From Thermoplasmata archaeon (GTDB lineage Archaea; Thermoplasmatota; Thermoplasmata; Thermoplasmatales; Thermoplasmataceae): a stretch of 39,095 nucleotides of DNA. Every line of letters starts with the position of its first letter. The stretch's first letter is position 1. The stretch lies in contig JAKAYM010000003.1 of NCBI GenBank assembly GCA_021826795.1, forward strand, positions 1 to 39,095. Reading direction: 5' to 3'. The notes under the pieces were generated by a model. It was not told the origin of the DNA and searched no databases. It worked only from the letters and a program-made list of their open reading frames with translations. Positions 1 to 8,861 of the stretch are shown piece by piece. Position numbers and translations under genes: made by a program.

Positions 1-339
1 CATATAGTATATTATCCTGACAGGAAGAGGCATGACTTCTCCTTTTACACAAATATAGATGTAAATAAAGGCAATGTAAGGGAAATAGCTGAAACATACA
101 GGGAGAGATGGGGAATAGAGAACGGATACCTGGAGAAGAAGGATGTAAAGGAGAGGACACATTCACCTGATATGGGCGTAAGGCACTTTCTATTCTACCT
201 CTCAGTGCTGGTCTACAATATGTGGGTTCTTCTTAATCTTATTAGAAGAACAGCAGGCTATGGATGGATTACCCTCATGGACTTTATCATCTCCATGGGC
301 AGGGGTAAATTGAATATAATTATGAAGGGCAATGGATGA
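1..339 (+). CDS. IS4-superfamily transposase, C-terminal part (5' cut by window edge)
   Basis: The first reading frame is open from base 1 to TGA at 337-339 and gives the last 112 residues of a DDE transposase. It carries the IS4-superfamily YREK signature exactly as spaced in the family, Y-(2)-R-(3)-E-(6)-K, at Y33, R36, E40 and K47 of the visible part. This segment surrounds the catalytic glutamate. A hydrophobic stretch follows (FYLSVLVYNMWVLLNLI), as is usual after that motif. The catalytic aspartates lie outside the window, so activity cannot be judged. The fragment itself has no frameshift or stop. No terminal inverted repeat could be paired because only one end is visible. Confidence 0.85.
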   Translation, partial: HIVYYPDRKRHDFSFYTNIDVNKGNVREIAETYRERWGIENGYLEKKDVKERTHSPDMGVRHFLFYLSVLVYNMWVLLNLIRRTAGYGWITLMDFIISMGRGKLNIIMKGNG

Positions 340-625
340 TCAACAGTTAAGGCCAATAAGTTACAGGCATTCGATGTGCATTGATAGCTTCAGCCATGGA
401 GCTAAAGTATGTTTCTCCTGATGTTCCAGCAAAATATACGATTATATGTTATTTATAGTACTACAGTTATGGCAATTAATGCATCTAATGGATGGAATAA
501 CATGATGTTTTCATGTTAAAGGGCTGTATTACATCATCAGCTTTAACACATGCGGAGAGTCTGTATAGCAACAAATATTTAATTATAAAATTTGAATACC
601 ATGAATCTATCAGAAGGTAAAAGAG
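340..625. other. Non-coding stretch after the transposase
   Basis: This 286-base stretch between the transposase stop and the acetyltransferase start has no convincing ORF. It should contain the right end of the insertion sequence, but the boundary cannot be set without the left end. An A+T-rich segment at about 570-595 (aaatatttaattataaaa) is a plausible TATA region for the next gene. A 10-codon ORF starts at ATG 601 and ends in a TAA overlapping the first codons of the acetyltransferase; it may only be chance. Confidence 0.4.
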
Positions 626-1159
626 ATGAATAAGTACTCGTTAAAGGATGGTGAAATAGAGATTACAAATCAATTCCCTGACGGCCACATGGAAGAGTTT
701 ATCCGGAGTGCCAGTGACAGTGAGATGGCTTTCCAGTTGATGACGCATAGCTTTCCCTATCCATACACTGAGGAGGATGCACTTGCATTTATCCATAAGA
801 ACCGTGAATCAGGAAATGAAATGTTTGAGATAGATTTTTATATTATGTACATGAACAGATTGGTAGGTGTTATCGGGCTGTCTGACATAGATTGTGAAAA
901 TTCACGGGCACATATAGGATACTGGATAGCAAAAGATTGCAGGAATAAGGGGATAGGCAGGAAGGCACTTGGGCTTACAGTACAGTTCTCACGGGAAAAA
1001 TTAAAATTAAAGACCCTCTACACAACAGTGTTGACGTCAAACATCCCATCAATAATTATACTCACTGTGAATGGGTTCACAATGGATGGCTTTTCCAGGT
1101 ATCGTTTTAGATATGAGAATAAATTTTATTCTGCTTTTACTTTTTCTTTACTGCTGTAA
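626..1159 (+). CDS. GNAT-family N-acetyltransferase (RimJ/RimL-like)
   Basis: This is a 177-residue protein of the Acetyltransf_3 type, which transfers an acetyl group from acetyl-CoA to an amine such as a protein N-terminus or small molecule. The acetyl-CoA pyrophosphate-binding motif (R/Q-x-x-G-x-G/A) is R106-N-K-G-I-G111, inside the run HIGYWIAKDCRNKGIGRKAL. A later NIPSIIILTVNGF matches the family's N-x-x-S...NGF motif. The length is normal for single-domain GNATs. The start is ATG 626 with a weak Shine-Dalgarno-like gaaggt about 7 nt upstream. The gene stands alone next to an IS end. The acceptor substrate cannot be told from sequence. Confidence 0.85.
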   Translation: MNKYSLKDGEIEITNQFPDGHMEEFIRSASDSEMAFQLMTHSFPYPYTEEDALAFIHKNRESGNEMFEIDFYIMYMNRLVGVIGLSDIDCENSRAHIGYWIAKDCRNKGIGRKALGLTVQFSREKLKLKTLYTTVLTSNIPSIIILTVNGFTMDGFSRYRFRYENKFYSAFTFSLLL

Positions 1160-1283
1160 TATTTAGTGGTTCTACTAAATTTATGAAAAACCTTGTTATT
1201 ACTGGTAATCTAAAAAATCTCTATTTAAAAATAATTCTATTTATGACAATATTTATAAACAATAATTCTATAAGTGCTTTCAT

Positions 1284-2960
1284 ATGACGAAATACGTTTT
1301 AGTTTCGGACTCTACCTTGAGTTACGACTACAGAAATTTCCCGTTGCTGGACTTTTTACCGTGCGCTCCGGGAAGCAAGGTACCCGGAAAGGTTTACAGA
1401 TTCCTGAGAGGTCCATCCCCTGAGGCATTACCAAATGGCGAGGCAAAAAACGCACCATATGCAATAAGAAAAATAGAAGCAGGGCTTTTAAGGGATAACC
1501 CAAAAAAGGACGTTGCAGTTGCCCATATGGATTATCTTTCAAATTTTATCACAGATGATACGGAAATAATAGGCGTATCCACAATGGACCCGCTTGGTAT
1601 AGGTCCGACAACAATGTCATATGCCGCATTATTCGGAGGGGCACTTGATTCATGGGTAAGGCGTGAGTGGGATATACTCATGGAGAGGATCAATCAAATA
1701 AGAAAGGGTAAGAAGGCCAAACTTGTTGTTGGCGGACCCGGTGTGTGGGAATTTACAGTTTTAAGAGATGAAATTGACAAATACCACTTTGATTATGTAG
1801 TTTCCGGAGAGATGGATGATATAATATCAGATCTTTTCCGTGGCATAGAGCATGATGATATTGATAAAAATATGTTCACAAGGGGGTACATGACATACGA
1901 TGACCATTTCAGAAGAGTTGTAAAAAACGATGACCTATTTGTTGGCAGGGGAACAGGAATAAGAGCATATCCGGCACTAGAGGATATACCTGAAATTGTC
2001 AATCCCGCAACAAAGGGAATGGTAGAGGTCATGAGAGGTTGCGGTGTTGGATGTGATTTCTGTGAGGTTACACTGAGGCCTCTGAGATATTACTCACTGG
2101 ACAGAATAAAGAAAGAAATAGAAGTAAACGTAAAGGGTGGAAATGACCATGCATGGCTTCATTCAGATGAAATATTTGAATACAAGCATGAAAAGATGTT
2201 TACTCCCAATCAGGATGAATTGGTTGACCTGATGAATACAGTAATGTCTATAAAGGGGGTAACGGGATCAAATCCCACACATGGAAGAATATCAATACCT
2301 GCTGCATTCCCCGATCTTATAAAAAAGCTAAGTGAAATACTGAAGGCTGGGCCTGATAACTGGATAGGCATCCAGACCGGAGTTGAAACGGGAAGCGATT
2401 CGCTTGCATTAAAGCATATGCCCAATAAAACGATGCCACTGAGAATAGGTCCTGATGGGTCTTTTCATGAGATCGTCTGGGAAGGTGTCTACAATGAAAC
2501 TAAGTACTATTGGAGATCGGCTTTTACCATACAGGTCGGACAGCAGGAGGAAACCGACGAGGATAACTGGGACTCTATTGCGATGATTAACCAACTCAGC
2601 CATTCATATGTTGATGGAAGACCTTTTGAATTTACAGTTACACCATTAGTTAATGTGCCGCTTGGAAGGATAAAATCCAGAAGTCTGAACTCAATGCTGA
2701 ACACTACACAGCTCGGCGTTTATTATGCATCCTACAGGCATCTTGCAAAAATGGCAACCAGAGACGGATTCCGTGATACCCATGGAAATATATTTTCACG
2801 TGCAGGTACAGGGACAATTCTCAGCGTCGGTGGAGAATTAATGCTCAAGATGGTTGAGAAAATAGCCAGAAAGAATGGTGTTGATATAGATAAAGTAAAG
2901 AAATGGGGAATAGAAAATTCAAAGGAAATTTCCTCACTGAGTATGCTCTCTAGAGCATAA
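1284..2960 (+). CDS. B12-binding-type radical SAM protein; candidate GDGT ring synthase (GrsA/B-like)
   Basis: This is a 558-residue radical SAM enzyme. The cluster motif CxxxCxxC is C253-GVG-C257-DF-C260, within EVMRGCGVGCDFCEVTLRPL. The N-terminal 240 residues look like a Rossmann-type cobalamin-binding-like domain (IIGVSTMDPLGIGP near 95-108, LVVGGPG near 147-153), without a clear DxHxxG cobalamin motif. A C-terminal extension follows the radical SAM core. The architecture and length are those of the archaeal COG1032-type proteins that include GrsA/GrsB, which insert cyclopentane rings into tetraether lipids, and thermoplasmatal archaea make ringed tetraethers. The specific function is inferred; another B12-radical SAM methylase or cyclase is possible. 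A TATA-like tatttataaac at about 1250-1260 sits 25-30 nt before ATG 1284, which suggests a leaderless mRNA. Confidence 0.7.
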   Translation: MTKYVLVSDSTLSYDYRNFPLLDFLPCAPGSKVPGKVYRFLRGPSPEALPNGEAKNAPYAIRKIEAGLLRDNPKKDVAVAHMDYLSNFITDDTEIIGVSTMDPLGIGPTTMSYAALFGGALDSWVRREWDILMERINQIRKGKKAKLVVGGPGVWEFTVLRDEIDKYHFDYVVSGEMDDIISDLFRGIEHDDIDKNMFTRGYMTYDDHFRRVVKNDDLFVGRGTGIRAYPALEDIPEIVNPATKGMVEVMRGCGVGCDFCEVTLRPLRYYSLDRIKKEIEVNVKGGNDHAWLHSDEIFEYKHEKMFTPNQDELVDLMNTVMSIKGVTGSNPTHGRISIPAAFPDLIKKLSEILKAGPDNWIGIQTGVETGSDSLALKHMPNKTMPLRIGPDGSFHEIVWEGVYNETKYYWRSAFTIQVGQQEETDEDNWDSIAMINQLSHSYVDGRPFEFTVTPLVNVPLGRIKSRSLNSMLNTTQLGVYYASYRHLAKMATRDGFRDTHGNIFSRAGTGTILSVGGELMLKMVEKIARKNGVDIDKVKKWGIENSKEISSLSMLSRA

Positions 2961-2998
2961 ATCTTTAAAGTATTTATAGATAATTTTTATACACTGCC

Positions 2999-3679
2999 AT
3001 GGTAAATTACAATTTTTTGAAAAAAATTCTTGTTGTTGGTGAAAAAAATCTTTTATCGAGACTTTCAGAATATCCATTGATGGGAATAGAAAATTCTTCC
3101 AGTTTAATTTCAATGCTTAAAAATGCCCCCGCCAATATTGAAGCATATAATGAAAAAGTCAGAACCATGGAAAAGAAAGGGGATGAAATGAACATAGATT
3201 TTAGGCATGAGGTTACAAGCGGTGCCATAAGCTCAAGTTTAATGGATAATCTGCTGGACCTTATAGAGAAATGTGATGATATACTGGATAAAACATATTT
3301 TGTGAGCAGAGAATTGAATAGATTCAATATAAATTATAATATGTCTCCTGATGAAAAGGCTATACGTGATCATGCATACACTAATTTCATCGACATACTT
3401 GAATCCAATAAAAAAGCATTGGATTATGTTCATAGTATATTGAATGAAAACGATCTGGGCAAAATGAGATCTGATAGAAGAAACATAGAGGCAATAGAAG
3501 AACAGGTGGATGAAATCAAGGATGATATAATAGATTATACGTATAAAAATTCTGGAAAAATGTCATATCTTGTATTCGAACACTTGAACACGCTTGCACA
3601 TAAACTGGATGATTTACTGGATGATTGTGAGGATATTTCAGACCTTGTATTCACCATAATGCTTGCGGTGACAAGTTGA
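2999..3679 (+). CDS. DUF47 / PhoU-like phosphate-transport accessory protein
   Basis: This is a 226-residue, almost entirely alpha-helical acidic protein of the TIGR00153/DUF47 family, distantly related to PhoU. Such proteins are typically encoded beside Pit phosphate transporters and are thought to regulate them. The repeated family pattern of E/D-rich helices is visible, for example EKVRTMEKKGDEM near residue 54, LDLIEKCDDILD near 87 and LDDLLDDCEDISDLV near the C-terminus. The product is probably cytoplasmic or membrane-associated. The gene overlaps the following transporter by 4 nt (TTGA), so the two are surely co-transcribed and probably translationally coupled. A TATA-like tatttatagat lies about 22-28 nt before ATG 2999. 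Confidence 0.88.
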   Translation: MVNYNFLKKILVVGEKNLLSRLSEYPLMGIENSSSLISMLKNAPANIEAYNEKVRTMEKKGDEMNIDFRHEVTSGAISSSLMDNLLDLIEKCDDILDKTYFVSRELNRFNINYNMSPDEKAIRDHAYTNFIDILESNKKALDYVHSILNENDLGKMRSDRRNIEAIEEQVDEIKDDIIDYTYKNSGKMSYLVFEHLNTLAHKLDDLLDDCEDISDLVFTIMLAVTS

Positions 3680-4575
3680 TATTTTTTATTTTTTCGCTCA
3701 TACTAACATTCTTCCTCACGCTTCTTGTTTCGGGAAATAATCTTTCCGCAGCGGTAGGAACACTAATAGGTTCAAGAATAGTGGAAAGATATGCTGGAAT
3801 TTTGATTGGTTCTACGGGTTTTTTCATGGGTCTTATAATTGAGGGAAGATTCCTTCATGGCGCATCTCTTTCTCTGATACCGCATTCATATTTCTATATC
3901 ACATATGCATTTCTTATTTCATTTCTTATATTTCTTTTTGCGAATATAGGAAGGGCACCTCTATCGCTGACAATGGCACTTGCAGGTACTGCTCTTGGTA
4001 TAGATATCCGCATTCGCTATCCCGTCGATTATAATTTTGTTCTTCTCATGATTACCTTCTGGGTAATAGCGCCTATTATTTCCATAATTGTTTCATATAT
4101 AACGGAACGCGAAGTTTTTCACAGAAATTTCAAGAATGTCTGGGGTGTTGCAAAATGGCTTAAGTTCTTAATAATTGTTTCATCATTTTTAACAGCCTTT
4201 ACCCTGGGAGCGAATACACTTGGATTCATAGCAAATGTGGAGGGTTTTAATGTTACAACCATTTTAATTATGACTTTTGCAATATTTGCAGGATCCCTAT
4301 TCTTCAGCAGCGGAGTAATAAAAAGGGTGGGGGAGGAAATGTACTCTATGAGGTATTCAAACGCGCTGGTTTCACTGGTTGTGTCATCCCTGCTTGTTGA
4401 AATTGCTACACTATTTGCTGTACCGCTTTCAAATACCCAAACACTGACATCCAGTGTTTTCGGTGTTGGCATTTCCTATAAATACAAGGCCATTTATATG
4501 AAGCCATTTTTTATTATTATTCTGACATGGATATTATCACCGTCACTGGGATTTATACTTGGGTATATGGTCTGA
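3676..4575 (+). CDS. Pit-family inorganic phosphate transporter
   Basis: This is a 299-residue PHO4/Pit-family permease, predicted to import phosphate by coupling to H+ or Na+. The N-terminal family signature is present as SGNNLSAAVGTLIGSRIVER (residues about 19-38), corresponding to the GxNDxxNxxG signature of larger relatives. A second, weaker copy (FTLGANTLGFIANVEGF) begins the other half, as expected for the inverted-repeat fold. There are about eight to ten membrane segments. It is shorter than bacterial PitA (about 500) but typical for archaeal members. The only start consistent with the overlap is TTG 3676, inside the DUF47 stop. The stop at 4575 abuts the stop of the convergent SDR gene with no base between them. 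Confidence 0.88.
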   Translation: MIFFIFSLILTFFLTLLVSGNNLSAAVGTLIGSRIVERYAGILIGSTGFFMGLIIEGRFLHGASLSLIPHSYFYITYAFLISFLIFLFANIGRAPLSLTMALAGTALGIDIRIRYPVDYNFVLLMITFWVIAPIISIIVSYITEREVFHRNFKNVWGVAKWLKFLIIVSSFLTAFTLGANTLGFIANVEGFNVTTILIMTFAIFAGSLFFSSGVIKRVGEEMYSMRYSNALVSLVVSSLLVEIATLFAVPLSNTQTLTSSVFGVGISYKYKAIYMKPFFIIILTWILSPSLGFILGYMV

Positions 4576-5343
4576 CTACAGTCCATGTGTCAGGTTATCA
4601 ATTCTTCCTCCATCCACAACAAGTACCTGCCCATCCATATATTCAGATTCATTGCTGGCAAGGAATAAAGCTGCATCTGCTATATTTTCCGGTTTACCTG
4701 TCATATTGAGTTCAGTTCTCGATCTGAATGACTGCCTGAGCTTCTCTGCTTCTTCAGGACTCTTGCCACCAAGGGTCATATCTGATTCTATCCATCCAGG
4801 TGCAATGGCATTTACTCTAACATGCCATTCCATCAAATCAAATGCAAGCCTCTTTGTCAACATAGCAATTGCAGCCTTCGTCATTGAATAAATCGTAGTT
4901 CCCTTAGCTGCTGTGCCCACACCGGCATTTGATGACATATTAATTATTATGCCATGATTTTTCTTGAGATCGTTCAAACAGTTTTTCACAGTGTATATTG
5001 GTCCCATGAGATTTATATCGAATATTTTCCTCACCTTTTCTTCGTCAAACTCATCCCATGAAAATGAGCTGAGTATACCTGCATTGTTTACCAGAATATC
5101 TATGGTGCCCATCTTCTCATGTATATCTTTTATCATACGCTCGACTGAAGCATGATCTGATACATCGGCCTGAAAAATTTCTGAACCGGGAAGATCCTTT
5201 CTCAATTTTTCTGCAGATTCCCTGTCTCTATTGTAATTTATAGCTATCCTTGCACCCTCCTCTGTAAATTTCCTTGCTATTGCACTACCAAGACCTCTTG
5301 AAGATCCTGTTATCAATACTATTTTATTATCAAGTTTTGCCAT
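4576..5343 (-). CDS. Short-chain dehydrogenase/reductase (SDR)
   Basis: This is a 255-residue classical SDR, a soluble NAD(P)-dependent oxidoreductase. It has the cofactor motif TGxxxGxG (TGSSRGLG, about residues 12-19), NNAG (LVNNAG), the catalytic serine region (INMSSNAG), YxxxK (YSMTK) and the C-terminal MDGQVLVVDGG typical of 3-oxoacyl-ACP-reductase/glucose-dehydrogenase-like members. The substrate is unknown. ATG 5343 is preferred over an in-frame ATG at 5361, because a TATA-like element (tataaaaat on the plus strand at 5364-5372) lies 21-29 nt upstream of 5343 and would overlap the longer start. The first base of the stop touches the end of the convergent phosphate operon. Confidence 0.88.
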   Translation of the reverse strand: MAKLDNKIVLITGSSRGLGSAIARKFTEEGARIAINYNRDRESAEKLRKDLPGSEIFQADVSDHASVERMIKDIHEKMGTIDILVNNAGILSSFSWDEFDEEKVRKIFDINLMGPIYTVKNCLNDLKKNHGIIINMSSNAGVGTAAKGTTIYSMTKAAIAMLTKRLAFDLMEWHVRVNAIAPGWIESDMTLGGKSPEEAEKLRQSFRSRTELNMTGKPENIADAALFLASNESEYMDGQVLVVDGGRIDNLTHGL

Positions 5344-5444
5344 AATTAATAATATTGCCACCGTATAAAAATATGGTGCAAACCTGAAATTACATCGGTA
5401 ACTTTTCTAGTAAATGTTAAATATTCTTATTAAATTGGTAAATA

Positions 5445-6422
5445 ATGATCAACAATTATGAGGCCGTCTATAAAAAGCAGCATTACGGGCTGGTTGGGAG
5501 TCATTCTGCTGTAAAGGTTTGCCACTGGACGAAAAGTGAATTACTCGGTAAGGCCCCATGTTATAAAAACACATTTTATGGAATAAAATCACATCAGTGC
5601 GTACAGATGACCCCTGCACTGAATTCGTGCTCTGAGAACTGCGATTTTTGCTGGAGATTCCAGGGATTTGATTCCATGCATATAAATGAGGAAGATGATC
5701 CGGAATTCATACTGGAAGAGAGCATCAAAGCTCATCTCAAACTCATATCCGGCTTCAAGGGAAATCCCAAGGTAAAGAAAGAATTGTTTGAGGAGGCATC
5801 GCATCCGAGACATATGGCTATATCCCTGACAGGAGAACCCACGCTTTACACCAGGCTTGGTGAGCTAATAGAAGCGGCTACCAGGAGAGGAATAACAACA
5901 TTTGTTGTAACAAATGGAACCATGCCTAAGGTACTTGAGAATTTAAATCCGTTGCCTACTCAGTTATATGTGACCGTTGCAGGGCCTAATAAAGAGGTTT
6001 TCAATGATGTATTACATCCTGCCATAGGAAATGCATGGGAAAACTTCAATAAAACAATTGATCTACTGCCATCCCTGGATACCAGAACGGTAATAAGGCA
6101 TACCATGGTAAAAAATATTAATTTCCCGTATTATGATGAGTATGAAACTATAGACAGACGTGCCGATCCGGATTTCATAGAATCAAAGGGATATGTCCAT
6201 GTAGGGCAGTCAGCAGGGAGATTATCATACGAGAACATGCCAACACATGATGAAATCCTGGAATTTTCCGGTGAACTCGCCCGAAGGCTTGGGTATGTTG
6301 AATATGCCGATAGATTTGAGAGCAGGGTAGCCATGATAGCAAAAAATCCAGAAATCGCTAAAATAAATGTTGATGAAGAAATACAAAAAACTCTCAATAA
6401 ACTTGAAATAAAGAGAAAATGA
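5445..6422 (+). CDS. taw1: tRNA 4-demethylwyosine synthase (TYW1/Taw1), radical SAM
   Basis: This 325-residue enzyme joins two carbons from pyruvate to N1-methylguanosine-37 of tRNA-Phe to make the tricyclic base 4-demethylwyosine, the first step of archaeal wyosine synthesis. The radical SAM motif is C62-SEN-C66-DF-C69-W. Three further cysteines at C26, C39 and C52 match the positions known to hold the second 4Fe-4S cluster of archaeal Taw1. Other family segments include ISLTGEPTLY and FVVTNGTMP. The length is typical. The partner enzymes of the pathway are not in the window. ATG 5445 follows a TATA-like ttaaatatt by about 25 nt. Confidence 0.95.
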   Translation: MINNYEAVYKKQHYGLVGSHSAVKVCHWTKSELLGKAPCYKNTFYGIKSHQCVQMTPALNSCSENCDFCWRFQGFDSMHINEEDDPEFILEESIKAHLKLISGFKGNPKVKKELFEEASHPRHMAISLTGEPTLYTRLGELIEAATRRGITTFVVTNGTMPKVLENLNPLPTQLYVTVAGPNKEVFNDVLHPAIGNAWENFNKTIDLLPSLDTRTVIRHTMVKNINFPYYDEYETIDRRADPDFIESKGYVHVGQSAGRLSYENMPTHDEILEFSGELARRLGYVEYADRFESRVAMIAKNPEIAKINVDEEIQKTLNKLEIKRK

Positions 6423-6434
6423 GCATTGGCATAT

Positions 6435-6620
6435 CTATTTTATATCTATTTTCTTTAATTTTTTTACCGGTTCTGCAGGTGATACATTGTTGTTAAGCAT
6501 CCTGGAACCGAACCTTAAAAGCTCAAGTCCACCATCAAAAAACTTTTTGCCTTCCTGGAGGGCAGTTCCAACAATACGTGGTACCTCTATATTTATCTGT
6601 ATTACTGTTTTTTTATCCAT
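6435..6620 (-). CDS. Small hypothetical protein, last gene of the polyprenyl synthase-ArsA operon
   Basis: This is a 61-codon ORF starting 9 nt after the ArsA stop on the same strand, so it is probably co-transcribed with it. The product is basic, without a membrane segment. A beta-like N-terminus (KKTVIQINIEVP) is followed by an amphipathic helix (GTALQEGKKFFDGGLELLRF) and a lysine-rich tail. No family is recognised. No strong Shine-Dalgarno sequence is seen before ATG 6620. Its reality rests on operon position and coding-like composition; chance cannot be excluded. Confidence 0.5.
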   Translation of the reverse strand: MDKKTVIQINIEVPRIVGTALQEGKKFFDGGLELLRFGSRMLNNNVSPAEPVKKLKKIDIK

Positions 6621-6629
6621 ATCCAGTAA

Positions 6630-7790
6630 TTAACTTAATGTTATATATAGATAACCGTTTTTGAGTTCTGCCCCTGTAGGTTGCATATTGGCCATGGTCT
6701 GTGGAAGATAAAGTATACGTTTCCAGTTTTTTACCTCAACAATAAGTTCACCGGCTCTATTAAACAGATTCAGATTTTCTTTATCTGCAAATGGAAGCTT
6801 CATTTTGACTGTGGTTTTGCCATTCTCTCTTGTGAATTCTATGGGTTTTCCCTTATAAAAGACGGAATATGGATCCTCGGGACCATAAAGGTCATGAGCA
6901 AATTTGAGCACCTTCCCCTGGCCCATGAGTTCATAGTTTTGCAGATAACTTTTAAAAACCTTTATTTCTGGAAATGAGGCGTCGATTTCTCCAATTATTT
7001 GTGCCTGTGTTTCCCTCCAATTGCTGAAGAAATCGCCGGTATTTTCCGGATATATTTTATTTGCTATTATTGCATCCACAGGATATCCATAGAGAAGCAA
7101 ATATGTAAACGCACGCTTGGTTTCATTGAAAGACATCTGATCGGCGTTGGTTACCAGCCTTATGGAAGTGATATCCGGATCTTCCAGAATTTTATGTATT
7201 TCGCCCAGGTCATCGTAAAGTGTTTCCGCACTCTTGAATACCTTGTCATTAGGCATGGGTATACCAGTGAAAGGTCGCATTATGGGTCTGGCTATTTTGG
7301 CAGCAGTCCTGCTTATGGGAAATACCTTTTCCATGTACCAGCGCATAACCTCGGGAAATGAAAGCATCCTCAATGCCTCTCCTGTCGGGGCACTGTCCAC
7401 AACAATTACATCGTATTCATTGTTCTTTATATAATCATTTATGTACAGCAAATATGTGGCTTCCTCAAAACCTGGAAGTATAGCTATTTCATCTGCTGAA
7501 ATAGGATCGAGGCCCTGGTACTGGAATAGGGCTGTCAGGTACTCCCTGAGATCCTTCCAGTGTGATTCTATTGCATCGTTTATATTTATTTCCTGAGCAT
7601 ATAGATTCTCTGAAATCTTTGTAGCTTGAGATTTAATTTCTGTATTTAGAGAATCACTGAGGCTATGAGCAGGATCTGTTGACATCACTATGGTTTTCCT
7701 GTTGTTTTTTGCCAGCATTGACGCTGTAGATGCTGCAACACTTGTCTTGCCAACTCCACCTTTTCCTGTATACAATAATACCCTTGTCAT
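6630..7790 (-). CDS. ArsA/Get3-family ATPase with C-terminal HSP20-like domain
   Basis: This 386-residue protein begins with the deviant Walker A loop G9-KGGVGKT16 typical of ArsA/Get3/MinD ATPases. The switch I region MSTDPAHSLSDSLN and switch II VVDSAPTGEALRMLSFP follow. The last 70 residues (from about 318, running from GKPIEF to the C-terminal GYLYITLS) resemble the ArsA_HSP20 beta-sandwich appended to many archaeal and bacterial ArsA-like ATPases. Arsenite-site cysteines are not evident, so a Get3-like membrane-protein targeting or chaperone role is more likely than arsenite export; this is inference. The start ATG overlaps the upstream synthase stop in TAATG, with a good Shine-Dalgarno (aggagtgat) just before it. 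Confidence 0.88.
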   Translation of the reverse strand: MTRVLLYTGKGGVGKTSVAASTASMLAKNNRKTIVMSTDPAHSLSDSLNTEIKSQATKISENLYAQEININDAIESHWKDLREYLTALFQYQGLDPISADEIAILPGFEEATYLLYINDYIKNNEYDVIVVDSAPTGEALRMLSFPEVMRWYMEKVFPISRTAAKIARPIMRPFTGIPMPNDKVFKSAETLYDDLGEIHKILEDPDITSIRLVTNADQMSFNETKRAFTYLLLYGYPVDAIIANKIYPENTGDFFSNWRETQAQIIGEIDASFPEIKVFKSYLQNYELMGQGKVLKFAHDLYGPEDPYSVFYKGKPIEFTRENGKTTVKMKLPFADKENLNLFNRAGELIVEVKNWKRILYLPQTMANMQPTGAELKNGYLYITLS

Positions 7791-8782
7791 TATATCACTC
7801 CTGATTCATTAATTCTATCCACCACAATAAGTGCCAAGTCCATTAATAGACCCAGGTCTTCTGATCTGCCTATACCGTTTAAATTTTCTACTGATCTGAG
7901 AATATAGTCCTTTGCTATCTTGAAAGCATATTCCAGAGACCCTGATTTAAAAAGTAAATCCCTGAATTTAATTTTATAATCGGTTTCTTTATATTGACCG
8001 TGCAGTATACTTACCAGTATTTTCATATCTGCAGAATCTACATGGGATAAGGCGTGTATTATGGGAAGTGTTATAACGTCATGGTTTAAATCTACCATCG
8101 TTGGCTTCCCCATTTCCTTTTCATTGCCAACTATATCCAGTATATCATCTGTAATTTGAAATGCCATGCCCATGTTGAAGGCAAAATCACTTAATTTCTT
8201 TCTAACTGTTTTATCCGCCCTGCCGGCTATGGTTGCACCCTCTGCACATGCCGAAAAAAAGTACGCTGTCTTATTTTTTATTATATTGTTATATGTTTCA
8301 ATACTAAGTGAAAGATTTCCTATATTCAAAGCCTCTATAACCTGACCCTCAGCAAGATGTGAAGACCCATCAGCCATCACTTTTGATACCTCAGGCCCAT
8401 ATCTGGATCCGAGCTCGTATGCCTTTGCAAAAAGATAGTCTCCAACTACTATGGCATTGTCAATACCATCCCGGGAATACAGAGTTTCACGGCCACGTCT
8501 GTATTTTGATTTGTCTATTATGTCGTCATGTATGAGACTGGCAGTATGGATTAATTCGTAACCTGCGGCAAGGTCCAGAATTTTTTCGTATGGCTCGTAG
8601 CAGGATATTTCATATGACAGTATTGTTAGCAGGGGTCGGAACCTTTTGCCGCCGGCATCAATCGTATATTTTGCCATATCGAACAGATAATTCTGGTCAG
8701 TTTTTATGGATTCAAGAAGTCGTGAATTAACCTCATTAATCTTATCCCTGAGACCATACTGCCATTCATAGAAGTTTTTCAT
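7790..8782 (-). CDS. Polyprenyl (geranylgeranyl or longer) diphosphate synthase
   Basis: This is a 330-residue trans-isoprenyl diphosphate synthase, which condenses isopentenyl diphosphate onto allylic primers. The first aspartate-rich motif is D86-D-I-I-D90, within ELIHTASLIHDDIIDKSKYR, and the second is D212-D-I-L-D216. The GGKRFRP segment near residue 44 binds IPP. A geranylgeranyl product would feed ether-lipid synthesis. However, the residue five before the first motif is Ala81, whereas short-chain archaeal enzymes usually have an aromatic residue there; medium/long-chain synthases such as IspB have Ala. The gene leads an operon with the ArsA-like ATPase and overlaps its start codon by one base. 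Confidence 0.93.
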   Translation of the reverse strand: MKNFYEWQYGLRDKINEVNSRLLESIKTDQNYLFDMAKYTIDAGGKRFRPLLTILSYEISCYEPYEKILDLAAGYELIHTASLIHDDIIDKSKYRRGRETLYSRDGIDNAIVVGDYLFAKAYELGSRYGPEVSKVMADGSSHLAEGQVIEALNIGNLSLSIETYNNIIKNKTAYFFSACAEGATIAGRADKTVRKKLSDFAFNMGMAFQITDDILDIVGNEKEMGKPTMVDLNHDVITLPIIHALSHVDSADMKILVSILHGQYKETDYKIKFRDLLFKSGSLEYAFKIAKDYILRSVENLNGIGRSEDLGLLMDLALIVVDRINESGVI

Positions 8783-8861
8783 CGAAACACCAAGTGATAT
8801 TTATGTATAGAAAATTATGATTTAAGGTTTTGTAGAAATTTTTTTTACACATTATAAAAAT

